Shown: positions 18,509 through 27,909, counted from the stretch's first letter. The stretch: DNA of 64,000 bases from Marivita hallyeonensis (GCF_900129875.1 NZ_FQXC01000003.1:248001-312000); one strand, 5' to 3'. A program made the numbers and translations. The notes: a model not told the origin generated them from the sequence alone.

Positions 18509-18539
18509 TTGACCTTCCAGTCACTGGAACCCTTATCTA
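18509..18539 (+). promoter_or_regulatory. CueR-type copper-responsive promoter of copA
   Basis: A -35 box TTGACC (18509-18514) and a -10 box TATCTA (18534-18539) are separated by 19 bp, the overlong spacer of MerR-family promoters. Within the spacer lies the dyad TTCCAG-TCA-CTGGAA. This matches the CueR/HmrR operator layout, and a cueR gene ends the same operon. Confidence 0.88.
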
Positions 18540-18564
18540 AACTCCAGAACAAAGGATCGGACCT

Positions 18565-21018
18565 GTGACCACACTTCGTTTTGCCGTTGAGAATTTAAGC
18601 TGTGCGGGCTGCGCGGGCCGTGCCGAACGCGCACTGCAAGCCGCGCCCGGGGTCAAGACCGCGTCGGTCAATATCGCCAATCGCATGGCGCAGGTCTCGG
18701 GCGACGCATCAATCGAGACGTTGACAGGCGCGCTGACCAAAGCGGGTTACCCGGCCAAGGAAAGCACGCACCGCCTGAAGATCACAGGCATGAGCTGCGC
18801 CTCCTGCGTGGGCCGTGTGGAACGCGCACTTTTGTCCGAGCCGGGCGTCGTCTCCGCGAACGTCAATCTGGCCACTGAAACCGCGGAGGTGCGCATCCTT
18901 GATGGCGCGCTCGATCCGGCCCGCCTTGCCGACATCGTCCGCGCGACAGGCTACGACGCGAACCTCGTCACGCCTGACGCACCCGATGATGGTCACGACG
19001 AAATTACACCGCTCAAACGTGACACGCTCATTGCAGCCGCGCTGACACTGCCGGTGTTCCTGACCGAGATGGGCGGCCACATCTTCCCGCCGATCCATCA
19101 CGCGATCATGGGCAGTATCGGGATGCAGACGTTCTGGGTTCTGCAGTTCATCCTCATCACGCTCGTTCTCGTCCGGCCGGGCCAGCGCTTCTTCCGCATC
19201 GGCCTGCCGCTGCTGGTCAAAGGCGCGCCCGACATGAACAGCCTCGTTGCGCTTGGCACGCTGGCAGCCTGGGTCTACTCGACGATTGCCACCTTCGCGC
19301 CCGGCCTGCTCCCCGCAGGAACGCAGGCTGTGTATTTCGAAGCCGCGGGCGTGATCGTCACCCTCATCCTTGCCGGCCGCTGGATGGAGGCGCGCGCCAA
19401 GGGCCGCACGGGCGCCGCGATCCGCCACCTGATCGGCCTGCGCCCTGACACAGTGCGCGTGATGCGAGACGGCGCGTTTACCGAAGTCCCGCTCGGCGAG
19501 GTCCAGGCCGACGACCTGATCGAAGCCCGCCCCGGCGCGCGCATCGCCGTTGATGGCGTGGTGACGAAAGGCAGTTCCTATATCGATGAAAGCATGATCA
19601 CCGGCGAACCGGTCCCGGTCGCCAAGGCCGAAGGCGACCCTGTCACCGGCGGAACGATCAACGGGCAAAGCCCCCTCACCTACCGCGCGACGGCGGTCGG
19701 TCAGGACACCGTGCTCGCCCGCATCATCGACATGGTCCAAACCGCGCAGGGTGCAAAACTGCCGATCCAGGCGCTGGCGGACAAGGTCGTCCGCATCTTC
19801 GTGCCCATCGTCCTCGCCATCGCTGCGGTCACCGTCGCCATCTGGCTGATCTTCGGCCCGGACCTCAGCTATGCGCTGACCGCCGGTGTCGCCGTCCTGA
19901 TCATCGCCTGCCCGTGTGCGATGGGTCTCGCGACGCCAACCTCGATCATGGTCGGCACCGGTCGTGCGGCCGAACTTGGCGTTCTGTTCCGCAAGGGCGA
20001 CGCCCTGCAACGGCTCGACAGCGCCAAGGTGGTCGCCTTCGACAAGACCGGCACACTGACCGAAGGTCGCCCGACGCTGGTCGAACAAGCCAATACCGAT
20101 GGCATCGACCCAACGCAGGCCCTCGCAATGGCGGCAGCCGTCGAACAAAGCTCAGACCATCCCATCGCCCGCGCGATCCTGTCCGGCGCTCCGGCAGACT
20201 TGCCCGAGGTCACCAACAGCGAAACCGTTCCCGGCTACGGTTTGAAGGCCCAAATCGACAACCAGATCATCCTTGTCGGCTCCGAACGGCTTCTCACCAC
20301 TCAGGGCGTCGACACCACACCCCTGCAGGACGCCATCCAACGCTTCTCGGACAAGGGTCACACCCTCGTCTGCCTCGCCATAGACGGCAACGCCGCCGCC
20401 GTCTTCGCCGTGGCCGACCAGATCAAGCCCAGCGCCAAACCCGCCATCGACGCGCTTCATGCCCAAGGACTGAAGGTCGCGATGATCTCCGGCGATAACG
20501 AAGCCGCCGCGACCGCCATCGCGCGTCAGTTGGGCATCGACCATGTCACGGCAGGCGTGTTGCCCGACGGCAAGGTGGACGCCCTCAAGGCACTCCGCGA
20601 CCAGTTCGGCCCCGTCGCCTTCGTCGGAGACGGCATCAACGACGCGCCCGCGTTGGCCGAAGCCGACACCGGCCTTGCCATCGGAACCGGCACAGACGTG
20701 GCGATCGAAGCGGCCGATATCGTGCTGTCCTCGGGACGCGTGTCCGGTGTCGTGAACGCGGTCGAAGCCTCTCGCCAGACCATGCGCAACATTCGCCAGA
20801 ACCTGTTCTGGGCTTTCGCCTACAACACCGCGCTGATCCCCGTCGCGGCGGGCGTGCTCTACCCTGCTTTCGGCATCCTCCTCTCCCCGATGCTGGGTGC
20901 AGGGGCCATGGCGCTCAGCTCGGTCTTTGTGGTCAGCAACGCGCTTCGCTTGCGCAATATCGCGGCGGTACAGCACGACGCAGCGCCGGAACCACAGTTC
21001 AAAGAGGTGCGCGCATGA
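18565..21018 (+). CDS. copA: Cu(I)-exporting P1B-type ATPase
   Basis: An 817-residue copper ATPase of the inner membrane. Two N-terminal HMA domains carry metal motifs CAGC (C13, C16) and CASC (C78, C81). The ion path has C449-P-C451, the phosphorylation motif starts at D493 (DKTGTLT), and the C-terminal GDGINDAPALAEAD hinge is present. It pumps cytosolic Cu+ out. Translation starts at GTG 18565 after AAAGGA. The promoter is CueR-type and cueR overlaps the stop by 4 nt, so the repressor/activator is made from its own target operon. Confidence 0.96.
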   Translation: MTTLRFAVENLSCAGCAGRAERALQAAPGVKTASVNIANRMAQVSGDASIETLTGALTKAGYPAKESTHRLKITGMSCASCVGRVERALLSEPGVVSANVNLATETAEVRILDGALDPARLADIVRATGYDANLVTPDAPDDGHDEITPLKRDTLIAAALTLPVFLTEMGGHIFPPIHHAIMGSIGMQTFWVLQFILITLVLVRPGQRFFRIGLPLLVKGAPDMNSLVALGTLAAWVYSTIATFAPGLLPAGTQAVYFEAAGVIVTLILAGRWMEARAKGRTGAAIRHLIGLRPDTVRVMRDGAFTEVPLGEVQADDLIEARPGARIAVDGVVTKGSSYIDESMITGEPVPVAKAEGDPVTGGTINGQSPLTYRATAVGQDTVLARIIDMVQTAQGAKLPIQALADKVVRIFVPIVLAIAAVTVAIWLIFGPDLSYALTAGVAVLIIACPCAMGLATPTSIMVGTGRAAELGVLFRKGDALQRLDSAKVVAFDKTGTLTEGRPTLVEQANTDGIDPTQALAMAAAVEQSSDHPIARAILSGAPADLPEVTNSETVPGYGLKAQIDNQIILVGSERLLTTQGVDTTPLQDAIQRFSDKGHTLVCLAIDGNAAAVFAVADQIKPSAKPAIDALHAQGLKVAMISGDNEAAATAIARQLGIDHVTAGVLPDGKVDALKALRDQFGPVAFVGDGINDAPALAEADTGLAIGTGTDVAIEAADIVLSSGRVSGVVNAVEASRQTMRNIRQNLFWAFAYNTALIPVAAGVLYPAFGILLSPMLGAGAMALSSVFVVSNALRLRNIAAVQHDAAPEPQFKEVRA

Positions 21019-21410
21019 ACATTGGAGAAGTGGCCAAACGCTCGGGCCTGCCGTCGAAAACGATCCGCTATTACGAAGAGATCGGCCTCGTCAAACCGCT
21101 GCGCGACGTGAATGGCTACCGTGCCTTTCGCGACAGCGATCTGCACAAACTCGCCTTCCTCAACCGCGCCCGCACGCTCGGCTTCACGATAGAGGACTGC
21201 CGCACACTCCTCACGCTCTACGAAGACAAGTCCCGCGCCAGCGCCGATGTGAAAGAATTGGCTGAAGCGCACCTGCACAAGATCGAGGACAAGATCGCCC
21301 AGCTCCAGTCCATGCGCGACACGCTCTCCGAGCTTGTCCACAGCTGCGCCGGCGACAATCGACCCGATTGCCCGATTCTGAAAGACCTCGCCGCAGAGAC
21401 CGCAACCTGA
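21015..21410 (+). CDS. cueR: CueR/HmrR copper-responsive MerR regulator
   Basis: A 131-residue MerR-family activator. The DNA-binding half is MNIGEVAKRSGLPSKTIRYYE; a dimerisation helix follows. The metal loop has C111 and C119 with seven residues between them (CAGDNRPDC), the CueR Cu+/Ag+ pattern. It overlaps copA by ATGA. It should twist the 19-bp-spaced copA promoter into an active form on binding copper. Typical HmrR length. Confidence 0.95.
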   Translation: MNIGEVAKRSGLPSKTIRYYEEIGLVKPLRDVNGYRAFRDSDLHKLAFLNRARTLGFTIEDCRTLLTLYEDKSRASADVKELAEAHLHKIEDKIAQLQSMRDTLSELVHSCAGDNRPDCPILKDLAAETAT

Positions 21411-21418
21411 TCTACTCT

Positions 21419-21462
21419 GTTTGAAAAATACCTCGGGGAGCGCGAGGGGCAGAGCCCCTCGC
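21419..21462 (-). repeat. Dispersed intergenic element with terminator-like hairpin, copy 2
   Basis: GCGAGGGGC-AGA-GCCCCTCGC (21442-21462) is a nine-pair hairpin between convergent cueR and the epimerase gene. Read on the minus strand the hairpin is followed by CCCCGAGGTATTTTTCAAA, recognisably the same element as the one before glcE (35304-35352). Here it probably terminates both genes. Confidence 0.6.
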
Positions 21463-21494
21463 ACGGATCGGATTGGCGCAGCCAATTCGAGTGC

Positions 21495-22427
21495 CTAAAG
21501 AATTTCCACGGATGTCACCTGGCGATACGGTGTGACAGGCGAACAGATGATCGACCCGAACGCCGGTACATTCACCGCGTTCGGCAAATCCTGCGCTTCG
21601 AGGCAGAGCCCGGCATACCGCCGATGCGTAGCACCGGGCCCTTCGGGCAGCTGATGCGACAGGGTGTTCGAGGTATAAACCTGCAAACCGGGCCGATCCG
21701 TCCAGAGCCGCAACTGCAACCCATCAGGTGAGGTCACTTCGGCCACGTAGTCGTCGCTCGGATTCAGCACGACATTGCCATCCCACCCTTCGGCCTCATC
21801 CAATCGCCGCGCTTGGCGAAAATCGAACACCGTCCCGTCAACGGGCGCGATACGCCCCTCCGGCACCAGATCCGCGCGATTGGGTGTGAAGCGGTCCGCA
21901 TCGACCCTCAGCATATGGTCGCAAATCGTGCCCGAGCCATTCAGATTGAAATACAAGTGCTGCCCAAGGTTGATCGGCGTCTCCCGATCCGGCACGCCCG
22001 ACATCTCCCATGTCAGCCTTCCGCCGTCGAGCCACATGACAACCTCGAAAGCCACGCGTCCCGGGTATCCCTGATCGCCGTCCTCAGACACAATTGTCAG
22101 CCGCATTGCGCGGTCACCGTCCGCCTCCAGTTTCCAGTTGCGCCAGCCAAGTCCGCCTGGGCCTCCGTGCAGGTGATGCGCCCCGCCATTGGCCGGCAAC
22201 ACATGTTCCCGCCCTTTCAGTGTGAACCGTGCATTTTCGATCCGGTTGATGACACGCCCACAGACCACGCCCATCGACGCCGGGTTCTGTCGGTAGTGGT
22301 CGGCCTCGGCATAGCCCAACACGACATGACGGTCCCGGACCTGCCAATCCATCACCGCACAGCCCATCGACAACACGGTGATCGCCGTATCGCCATCCTG
22401 CAGAACGTGGCTTTTGATCTCATCCAT
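21495..22427 (-). CDS. Aldose 1-epimerase
   Basis: A 310-residue galactose-mutarotase-fold protein. Family marks are the RVINRIENARF segment, NGGAHHLHGGPGGLGWRNW (catalytic His region), NLGQHLYFNLNG with the second histidine, and a C-terminal LCLEAQDLPNAVN containing the base Glu. It interconverts alpha and beta anomers of hexoses in the cytosol. The start is uncertain: ATG 22427 (MDEIKSHVL) fits the family best, with an ATG at 22469 as alternative. It is divergent from an MFS gene; no sugar-catabolic operon is nearby. Confidence 0.85.
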   Translation of the reverse strand: MDEIKSHVLQDGDTAITVLSMGCAVMDWQVRDRHVVLGYAEADHYRQNPASMGVVCGRVINRIENARFTLKGREHVLPANGGAHHLHGGPGGLGWRNWKLEADGDRAMRLTIVSEDGDQGYPGRVAFEVVMWLDGGRLTWEMSGVPDRETPINLGQHLYFNLNGSGTICDHMLRVDADRFTPNRADLVPEGRIAPVDGTVFDFRQARRLDEAEGWDGNVVLNPSDDYVAEVTSPDGLQLRLWTDRPGLQVYTSNTLSHQLPEGPGATHRRYAGLCLEAQDLPNAVNVPAFGSIICSPVTPYRQVTSVEIL

Positions 22428-22517
22428 ACCGCGCCCACCAGAGACCGCAGACTGCGCCGCGTCAAGCATCGCAACAAACGCTCTGGCGCGGACCCGCAAA
22501 GACCGTAAGGTGACCTC

Positions 22518-23741
22518 ATGACCGACGCCTCCGTCCTCGACAGCCGATACTCCTGGGTCCGACTTCTGGTGACGGTGGCGATCGCCATTGTCATCAATGT
22601 CGGCATCTGGATTCCCATCGTCGTCATGCCCGATGTGCAGGCCGAATTCGGCGCAAGCCGCGCTGACGTCTCGATCCCCTACACGCTTACCATGATCGGT
22701 TTTGCCCTCGGCAATTTCGTGGTTGGACGCGCGGTGGATCGCTACGGCGTGTCGTTGACGCTGACGGTCTGCAGCGTCGGGGTCGCAGTCGCCTACATCC
22801 TCGCCGCACTCAGCCCGTCTCTGTGGCTGCTGACGATCCTGCAGTTCTTCATCGGCTTCGCCTCGGCAATTGGCTTCGGCCCCTTGATTGCCGATCTGTC
22901 CAAGTGGTTCCTGAACCGCCGCGGGATCGCAGTGGCCCTTGTCGCCTCGGGCAATTACCTGTCAGGATCGATCTGGCCCCTCGCGCTTGAAGCGGTGGCC
23001 AGCGACGAAAGCTGGCGGTGGAGCTACACCGCCATCGGCATCGTCACGCTGGTGCTTGTTCCACCGATGACCCTGCTCCTGCGCCGCGCGCTCCCGGATG
23101 AGGCCATCCTGACCGCCGACACCCAATCCGCCAGCCGCACCAAGGCAAGCGGCTTCACACCGCGCCAGTTGCAGATCATGTTGGGGATCGCCGGGATCGG
23201 CTGCTGCGTCGCGATGTCGATGCCACAGGTCCATATCGTGGCGCTCTGTGTCGACTATGGTTTCGGCGCGGCGGTTGGCGCGGAAATGCTGTCCCTGATG
23301 CTGCTCGGCGGTGTGGTCTCCCGGCTGATTTCCGGCACCCTGGCTGACCGGATCGGCGGCATCCCCACGCTCCTGATCGGCTCCACCCTGCAGGCCATCG
23401 CGCTTTTCCTCTACCTGCCCGCAGGCGGTCTCGTGTCGCTCTATGTTGTCAGCCTCATCTTCGGACTGAGCCAAGGCGGTATCGTGCCAAGCTACGCCGT
23501 CATCGTGCGGGAATACATGCCCACCCGCGAAGCAGGCGCGCGCGTCGGGTTCGTCATGATGATGACCATCCTCGGGATGGCCCTTGGCGGCTGGCTGTCC
23601 GGTTTGATCTATGACCTGACCGGCAGTTACCAGTGGGCCTTCGTCAACGGCATCGTCTGGAACGGCATGAACATCGCGATCATCATCGTGATCCTGTTGC
23701 GCAGCCGACGCGGAGGCGCCTTCACCCCCGCACCGGCCTAG
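22518..23741 (+). CDS. MFS transporter, monocarboxylate/oxalate-formate antiporter-like
   Basis: A 407-residue, roughly 12-helix major facilitator. After helix 2 it has GRAVDRYG in place of the usual GxLaDRxG, and SGTLADRIGGIPTLLIG in the second half. The overall pattern (FIGFASAIGFGPLIADLSKWF, RRGIAVALVASGNYLSG) resembles the YnfM/oxalate-formate antiporter-like group. The substrate is unknown. It ends 3 nt from the convergent homospermidine synthase gene, so there is no room for a terminator between them. Confidence 0.85.
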   Translation: MTDASVLDSRYSWVRLLVTVAIAIVINVGIWIPIVVMPDVQAEFGASRADVSIPYTLTMIGFALGNFVVGRAVDRYGVSLTLTVCSVGVAVAYILAALSPSLWLLTILQFFIGFASAIGFGPLIADLSKWFLNRRGIAVALVASGNYLSGSIWPLALEAVASDESWRWSYTAIGIVTLVLVPPMTLLLRRALPDEAILTADTQSASRTKASGFTPRQLQIMLGIAGIGCCVAMSMPQVHIVALCVDYGFGAAVGAEMLSLMLLGGVVSRLISGTLADRIGGIPTLLIGSTLQAIALFLYLPAGGLVSLYVVSLIFGLSQGGIVPSYAVIVREYMPTREAGARVGFVMMMTILGMALGGWLSGLIYDLTGSYQWAFVNGIVWNGMNIAIIIVILLRSRRGGAFTPAPA

Positions 23742-23744
23742 AGC

Positions 23745-25166
23745 TCAGGTCGCGAGTACGTTTCGGAACAGCCAAGGATCGCTCTCGTCGATATCCTCGG
23801 GAAAATGCTCCCAGCGGTCCTGAAGGGGCGTCCAGTCGGTGTAATGCGCCTCGACCGGCCCAAGGTAGGGCCGCTGTACCTCGAGGCACCTCGCGTGGTC
23901 CATCTCGTCGGTTTCCACGATCCCGGCTTCGGGGTTCTCCAATGCCCAGACCATGCCGGCCAAAACTGCGCTCGTGACCTGCAAGCCAGTGGCGTTCTGG
24001 TATGGCGCGAGGTCGCGGGTCTCGGCGTTCGACAGGCGCGACCCGTACCAAAGCGCGTTTTTCTCATGCCCGTAAAGCAGCACGCCCAGCTCGTCGATGC
24101 CCTCGACGATCTCGTCCTCGGTCAGGATGTGATGCACCTTCTGCTGTGTGCCGGACCCGAACATCTCGTGCAAGGACAGCACCGCATCGTCGCACGGATG
24201 GTACGCGTAATGGCAGGTGGGACGGAACTTCGGCTCAGCCGCATCGCCCACGGTGTAATAGTCCGAAATCGAGATCGCCTCGTTATGCGTCACGAGAAAC
24301 CCGAACTGCGGCCCGGGCGTCGGGCACCAAGTGTGCACCCGCGTGATCGCCCCCGGACGCTCCAGCCAAATCCCTGCATGACAGCCAGTGTCATGTCGGT
24401 GGCCGTTCTCCGGGAACCACGTCTCATGCGTACCCCAGCCAAGCTCTGCCGGTTGGAAGCCTTCCGCGATGAACCCCTCGACCGACCATGTGTTGACAAA
24501 AACATCGCGCGGCCGCGGCTGGCGACGCGCCTGCGTGTCACGTTCGGCGATATGCACACCTTTGACACCCAGGTTTTGCATCAATCCTGCCCATCCGGCA
24601 CGGTCCTGAGGCACATCCACGTCGCGGCCCGTATCCTTGGCAAGCGTCAGCAGCGCTTCCTTGACGAACCACGACACCATGCCGGGATTGGCCCCACAGC
24701 AGCTGACCGCGGTCGTGCCACCCGGATTGGAAGCCTTTTCGTCACGCACCTTCTGCCGCAGGGCGTAATTCGTCCGTGCCGCGTTGTCGGTCGTTTCGAA
24801 GTAATACCCCGCCCAAGGCTCGACCACAGTGTCGATATACAGAACGCCCATCTCACGGCAGAACCTCATCAGATCGAGCGACGAGGTATCCACCGACAGG
24901 TTCACGCAAAAGCCTTTGCCCTCGGCGAACAGCTCTCCAAGAACGTCGCGATAATTCTCAGGTGTCAGCGCCACCTGACGATGATTGATCTTGTGCTGCT
25001 TCAGAAAATTCGCCTGCCGTGCATCAGGCTCGATGACGGTAAACTTGTCGGCGTCATACTCGAAATGCCGCTCGATCAAGGGCCACGTTCCCTTGCCGAT
25101 GGACCCAAACCCGATCATCACGATCGGCCCGTCGATGCGTCCGTAAACCGGATACTCCTGCGCCAT
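23745..25166 (-). CDS. hss: Homospermidine synthase
   Basis: A 473-residue NAD-dependent enzyme that condenses two putrescines (or putrescine with spermidine) to homospermidine, the main triamine of many alphaproteobacteria. It has the nucleotide-binding VMIGFGSIGKGTWPLI, a VSCCGANPGMVSWFVK stretch and NTWSVEGFIAEGFQPAELGWG. Length fits Blastochloris/Rhodobacter Hss. ATG 25166 with GAGGGG upstream is chosen over the longer frame. Convergent with the MFS gene and separated by about 210 nt from the divergent lipoprotein gene. Confidence 0.93.
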   Translation of the reverse strand: MAQEYPVYGRIDGPIVMIGFGSIGKGTWPLIERHFEYDADKFTVIEPDARQANFLKQHKINHRQVALTPENYRDVLGELFAEGKGFCVNLSVDTSSLDLMRFCREMGVLYIDTVVEPWAGYYFETTDNAARTNYALRQKVRDEKASNPGGTTAVSCCGANPGMVSWFVKEALLTLAKDTGRDVDVPQDRAGWAGLMQNLGVKGVHIAERDTQARRQPRPRDVFVNTWSVEGFIAEGFQPAELGWGTHETWFPENGHRHDTGCHAGIWLERPGAITRVHTWCPTPGPQFGFLVTHNEAISISDYYTVGDAAEPKFRPTCHYAYHPCDDAVLSLHEMFGSGTQQKVHHILTEDEIVEGIDELGVLLYGHEKNALWYGSRLSNAETRDLAPYQNATGLQVTSAVLAGMVWALENPEAGIVETDEMDHARCLEVQRPYLGPVEAHYTDWTPLQDRWEHFPEDIDESDPWLFRNVLAT

Positions 25167-25375
25167 AGTGCGTCCCCTCAACTTCGTCAGCCCGTGATCA
25201 CCGGCTCTCACACGAGGCGCTACCTAGCGCGACAGCGCGACAGAGTCCAAGCCGCTGTAAGCAAAGCGTGACCCTCCCGCCATGCCTGTCCGATCAACGC
25301 ATCCGATGGGCTTGCGGGGTGCGGATTGGAATGCCACTTTCGCGTAGAACGAGATAAGCCGAAGAGGGCACCATC

Positions 25376-25645
25376 ATGAAGAGACGCGTTGTTCTCCTCG
25401 CCAGTCCTGTGATCCTGCTGGCCGTCGCGGCCTGCGAACCCGTCCCGACAAGCCGCAGCTCGGGCACCGTGACCGTGCCGGAATCCGTGTCGTCGATCGC
25501 GGCTCCCTTTCAGGACCTGACCACAGCTCGTGTTCGGCCCGACGACGGATGCTATTGGTACACCCATGTCGGTCCGGTCGAGACAACTGAACTGCCGTTG
25601 CGCACCGTCAACGGAAATCCGATCTGCACCCGACCGGCCAGCTAA
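25376..25645 (+). CDS. Small lipoprotein of unknown function
   Basis: An 89-residue protein with a lipoprotein signal: KRR, a hydrophobic stretch and the lipobox LAVAAC with the acylated Cys at residue 20. The mature part is short and ends with DDGCYWYTHVGPVETTELPL and GNPICTRPAS; the two cysteines could pair. I recognise it only as a conserved-looking roseobacter lipoprotein. It is convergent with the L,D-transpeptidase gene, 12 nt apart, hinting at a cell-envelope neighbourhood. Confidence 0.7.
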   Translation: MKRRVVLLASPVILLAVAACEPVPTSRSSGTVTVPESVSSIAAPFQDLTTARVRPDDGCYWYTHVGPVETTELPLRTVNGNPICTRPAS

Positions 25646-25657
25646 ACGACCTTGTCG

Positions 25658-26302
25658 TTAGAGGCGTCCACCCTTGGTGGGATAAAGATACGCCGTCACG
25701 CCGGTATCCACCTGATCGTACAGCGCATTGATATGCGCCATCACCATGCGCACGCACCCAGAACTCGCACGCGTTCCGATAGAGCGCGGCGCAGGTGTGC
25801 CGTGGATGCGAAGATACGTGTCGCGACTGCCGACATACAGGTAAAGCGCACGCGAGCCCAAAGCGTTGTCCGGCCCCGGAGGCATGCCGTCTTCCCACTG
25901 CGAATAAACATCCGGTTCACGGGCAATCATCGCGTCGGTGGGCCGCCACGCGGGCCATTTCGCCTTGCGCCGGATCGTGTACACGCCCGGCTCGTAGAGC
26001 CCGTCCCGGCCAATCGCCACGCCATACCGCATGGCCGAGCCGTCGGCCTGAATGTGGTAAAGGTACCGCGCCACGGCATCGACATGAATGTCGCCCGGTG
26101 TCAGTCCCGGGTTGGCCTGCACGCGGGTCGGCAGGAGCCGCGGATGCAAGCCCCACGGGTTGGTGGATCCCAGATCGAAATTCGCCGGAGTGATCTGTGC
26201 GTCCCACGCGTCCCACTCACTGGGGGCCGCCATGGCAGGACGGACAAGCGCTGGCGCGGCCAGCACGGCGAGTGATGCAATCATTTGGCGGCGTGTAAAC
26301 AT
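25658..26302 (-). CDS. L,D-transpeptidase (YkuD domain)
   Basis: A 214-residue exported enzyme. It starts MFTRRQMIASLAVLAAPALVRPAMA, a signal with a twin-arginine-like RR. The catalytic YkuD motif is YLRIHGTPAPRSIG..ASSGCVRM, with active Cys in SSGCVR and its His upstream. It forms 3-3 peptidoglycan crosslinks or anchors outer-membrane lipoproteins. ATG 26302 has AGAGGAA at good distance; the 21-residue upstream extension is unlikely. Confidence 0.92.
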   Translation of the reverse strand: MFTRRQMIASLAVLAAPALVRPAMAAPSEWDAWDAQITPANFDLGSTNPWGLHPRLLPTRVQANPGLTPGDIHVDAVARYLYHIQADGSAMRYGVAIGRDGLYEPGVYTIRRKAKWPAWRPTDAMIAREPDVYSQWEDGMPPGPDNALGSRALYLYVGSRDTYLRIHGTPAPRSIGTRASSGCVRMVMAHINALYDQVDTGVTAYLYPTKGGRL

Positions 26303-26779
26303 ACGGTTCCTCTTAATTCTCTCAAACAAACACGCACCGACCCAACCCTGTTCCCTTCGGCGCATGACCCTGCCCTAATGAAACCGTCAAACAGACACCA
26401 GTTTCAAATTCAAATTGGCAAGATCACGAGAATTTTTGCCCCGACGAGACGCTTCGCCCCATCAAACACGCACTTTCAGCATCGAATCGTGGGGTTTTCC
26501 CGTATCCAGCGACGCGCAAGCTTCGAAAGGGCCACCAAAGCATGTCACGCGGTTGGTCCGCTGCACGGGCTCCATCGGGCGGACCCGAAGGCATCCGACT
26601 GACATCACCCTAGGGTCACCTTCTGCGCAGGACCCATCGTCGATCTGCAACATGTGGACGGTCCTTGGGCATCTAGATCACAACAACAGCCAAAAACCCT
26701 GATTGCGTCGGTTCACCGCCTCGACGCAGCAGCGCGTGCGAACTTTGATAGGGCAAGAAGGGATACCCGGAGCTTGACC
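26303..26779. other. Gene-free divergent intergenic region
   Basis: 477 nt between the L,D-transpeptidase and a membrane-protein operon. The open frames inside lack a ribosome site or recognisable protein. I see an ACCCTAGGGT palindrome and a TGCGTCG-N11-CGACGCA hairpin (26704-26728). It must hold the two divergent promoters. Confidence 0.5.
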
Positions 26780-27412
26780 ATGGATCGACTACGCAACCAA
26801 CATCCCATTACCTACCTGATGTGGATCCTGCTGCTAACCAGCGCCCTGACAGCTATGTGGCAAGGCACGTGGAGCGTCGTCTTCATCGCGCTCGTCACAT
26901 TTGCACTCACATTGCTGCCGATCCTCGGCCAAGGCTGGGCTGACGTGTCGCTTCCCAAGGGTTTTGTTGCCGCCGTCATTTTCTTTATCACCGGCACGCT
27001 TTTCCTCGGCGAAGTCGGCGATTTTTACGAGCGCTTCTGGTGGTGGGATGTCCTGCTACACACCGGGTCTGCCGTGGGCTTCGGAATGATCGGTACGGTC
27101 CTGGTCCTGCTCCTCGTGCGCGGCGAGCGGATGACCGTCTCACCGGCGCTCGCGGCGCTTCTGGCGTTCTCTTTCGCGGTGTCCATCGGTGCCGTCTGGG
27201 AGATCTTTGAATTCTCAATGGACCAGATCTTCGGCACCAACATGCAGAAATCTGGTCTGATGGATACAATGGCTGACCTTATCGTAGACTGCATCGGCGG
27301 AGCGATTGGGGCACTGGCCGGATACGCGTATCTGGCGAAGGGCAAAGAGACCGGTCTCGCCGGGACAATCGCCGCCATCGCACGTGGTTTCAGACTGGGT
27401 CGCAAACCATGA
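26780..27412 (+). CDS. DUF2238-like (YjdF-type) membrane protein
   Basis: A 210-residue protein with about six hydrophobic segments. The central FYERFWWWDVLLHTGSAVGFGMIG and the following VWEIFEFSMDQIFGTNMQ match the DUF2238/YjdF pattern, whose function is unknown; the acidic and aromatic residues in these stretches are conserved in the family. ATG 26780 is weakly supported by CCGGAG upstream. It overlaps the K+ channel gene by ATGA, so both are co-translated. Confidence 0.7.
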   Translation: MDRLRNQHPITYLMWILLLTSALTAMWQGTWSVVFIALVTFALTLLPILGQGWADVSLPKGFVAAVIFFITGTLFLGEVGDFYERFWWWDVLLHTGSAVGFGMIGTVLVLLLVRGERMTVSPALAALLAFSFAVSIGAVWEIFEFSMDQIFGTNMQKSGLMDTMADLIVDCIGGAIGALAGYAYLAKGKETGLAGTIAAIARGFRLGRKP

Positions 27413-27807
27413 ACCTGATCACTCAGGTCTCGCTCGGCACCGGAATGTTTCTGGTGGCGAGCTTTCTTCAGCTTGCATGGCTGCTACGCCTGTCGCGCCT
27501 GTTTCCGGCAGGTCAGCCGCTGGCAGCTTCCAGCATCGCACGCCTTCTCGCGGCGATCGCCTCTATCCACCTCGCCCAGATTGCCCTTTGGGCCTGTGTC
27601 CTGTGGATGCTGGTCGCAGACCTGTCCGCCTTTCAGGATGCGTTCTACTTCACACTGGTGACATACACGACTGTCGGCTACGGAGACCTGACGCTCGACG
27701 ACGGATCACGCATATTCGGAGCCATGGCCGCATTCGCCGGAATCCTCGGTTTCGGCATGTCGACAGCGTTTCTCGTCAACATATTCGCACGGACAAGCAC
27801 CTCCTAA
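27409..27807 (+). CDS. Two-helix potassium channel-like protein
   Basis: A 132-residue membrane protein with a pore domain of the KcsA/Ion_trans_2 type. The selectivity filter T88-V-G-Y-G-D93 is intact and flanked by two helices; an extra N-terminal hydrophobic segment precedes. There is no RCK or cyclic-nucleotide domain, so gating is unclear. The start overlaps the DUF2238-like gene by 4 nt (ATGA), which suggests the two proteins work together, perhaps as a channel with an accessory membrane subunit. Confidence 0.85.
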   Translation: MNLITQVSLGTGMFLVASFLQLAWLLRLSRLFPAGQPLAASSIARLLAAIASIHLAQIALWACVLWMLVADLSAFQDAFYFTLVTYTTVGYGDLTLDDGSRIFGAMAAFAGILGFGMSTAFLVNIFARTSTS

Positions 27808-27909
27808 GCCAGGAGGCAGGCCGAGTCACATCTTCGTTTGAAGCGTCACCCATGAAAACCTTTTCCAGCGCCGGCTTGTTGGCAAAAAGGGGAACGCGTT
27901 AGCAAGGCC

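Noticed and set aside
18709-20148. A 479-codon open frame opposite copA
   Set aside because: Low-complexity Asp/Arg/Gly composition and full overlap with the copper ATPase; not a gene.
26285-26702. Two short open frames in the gene-free region before the DUF2238-like gene
   Set aside because: No ribosome site, no hydrophobic or domain pattern, and one runs through the divergent promoter area.
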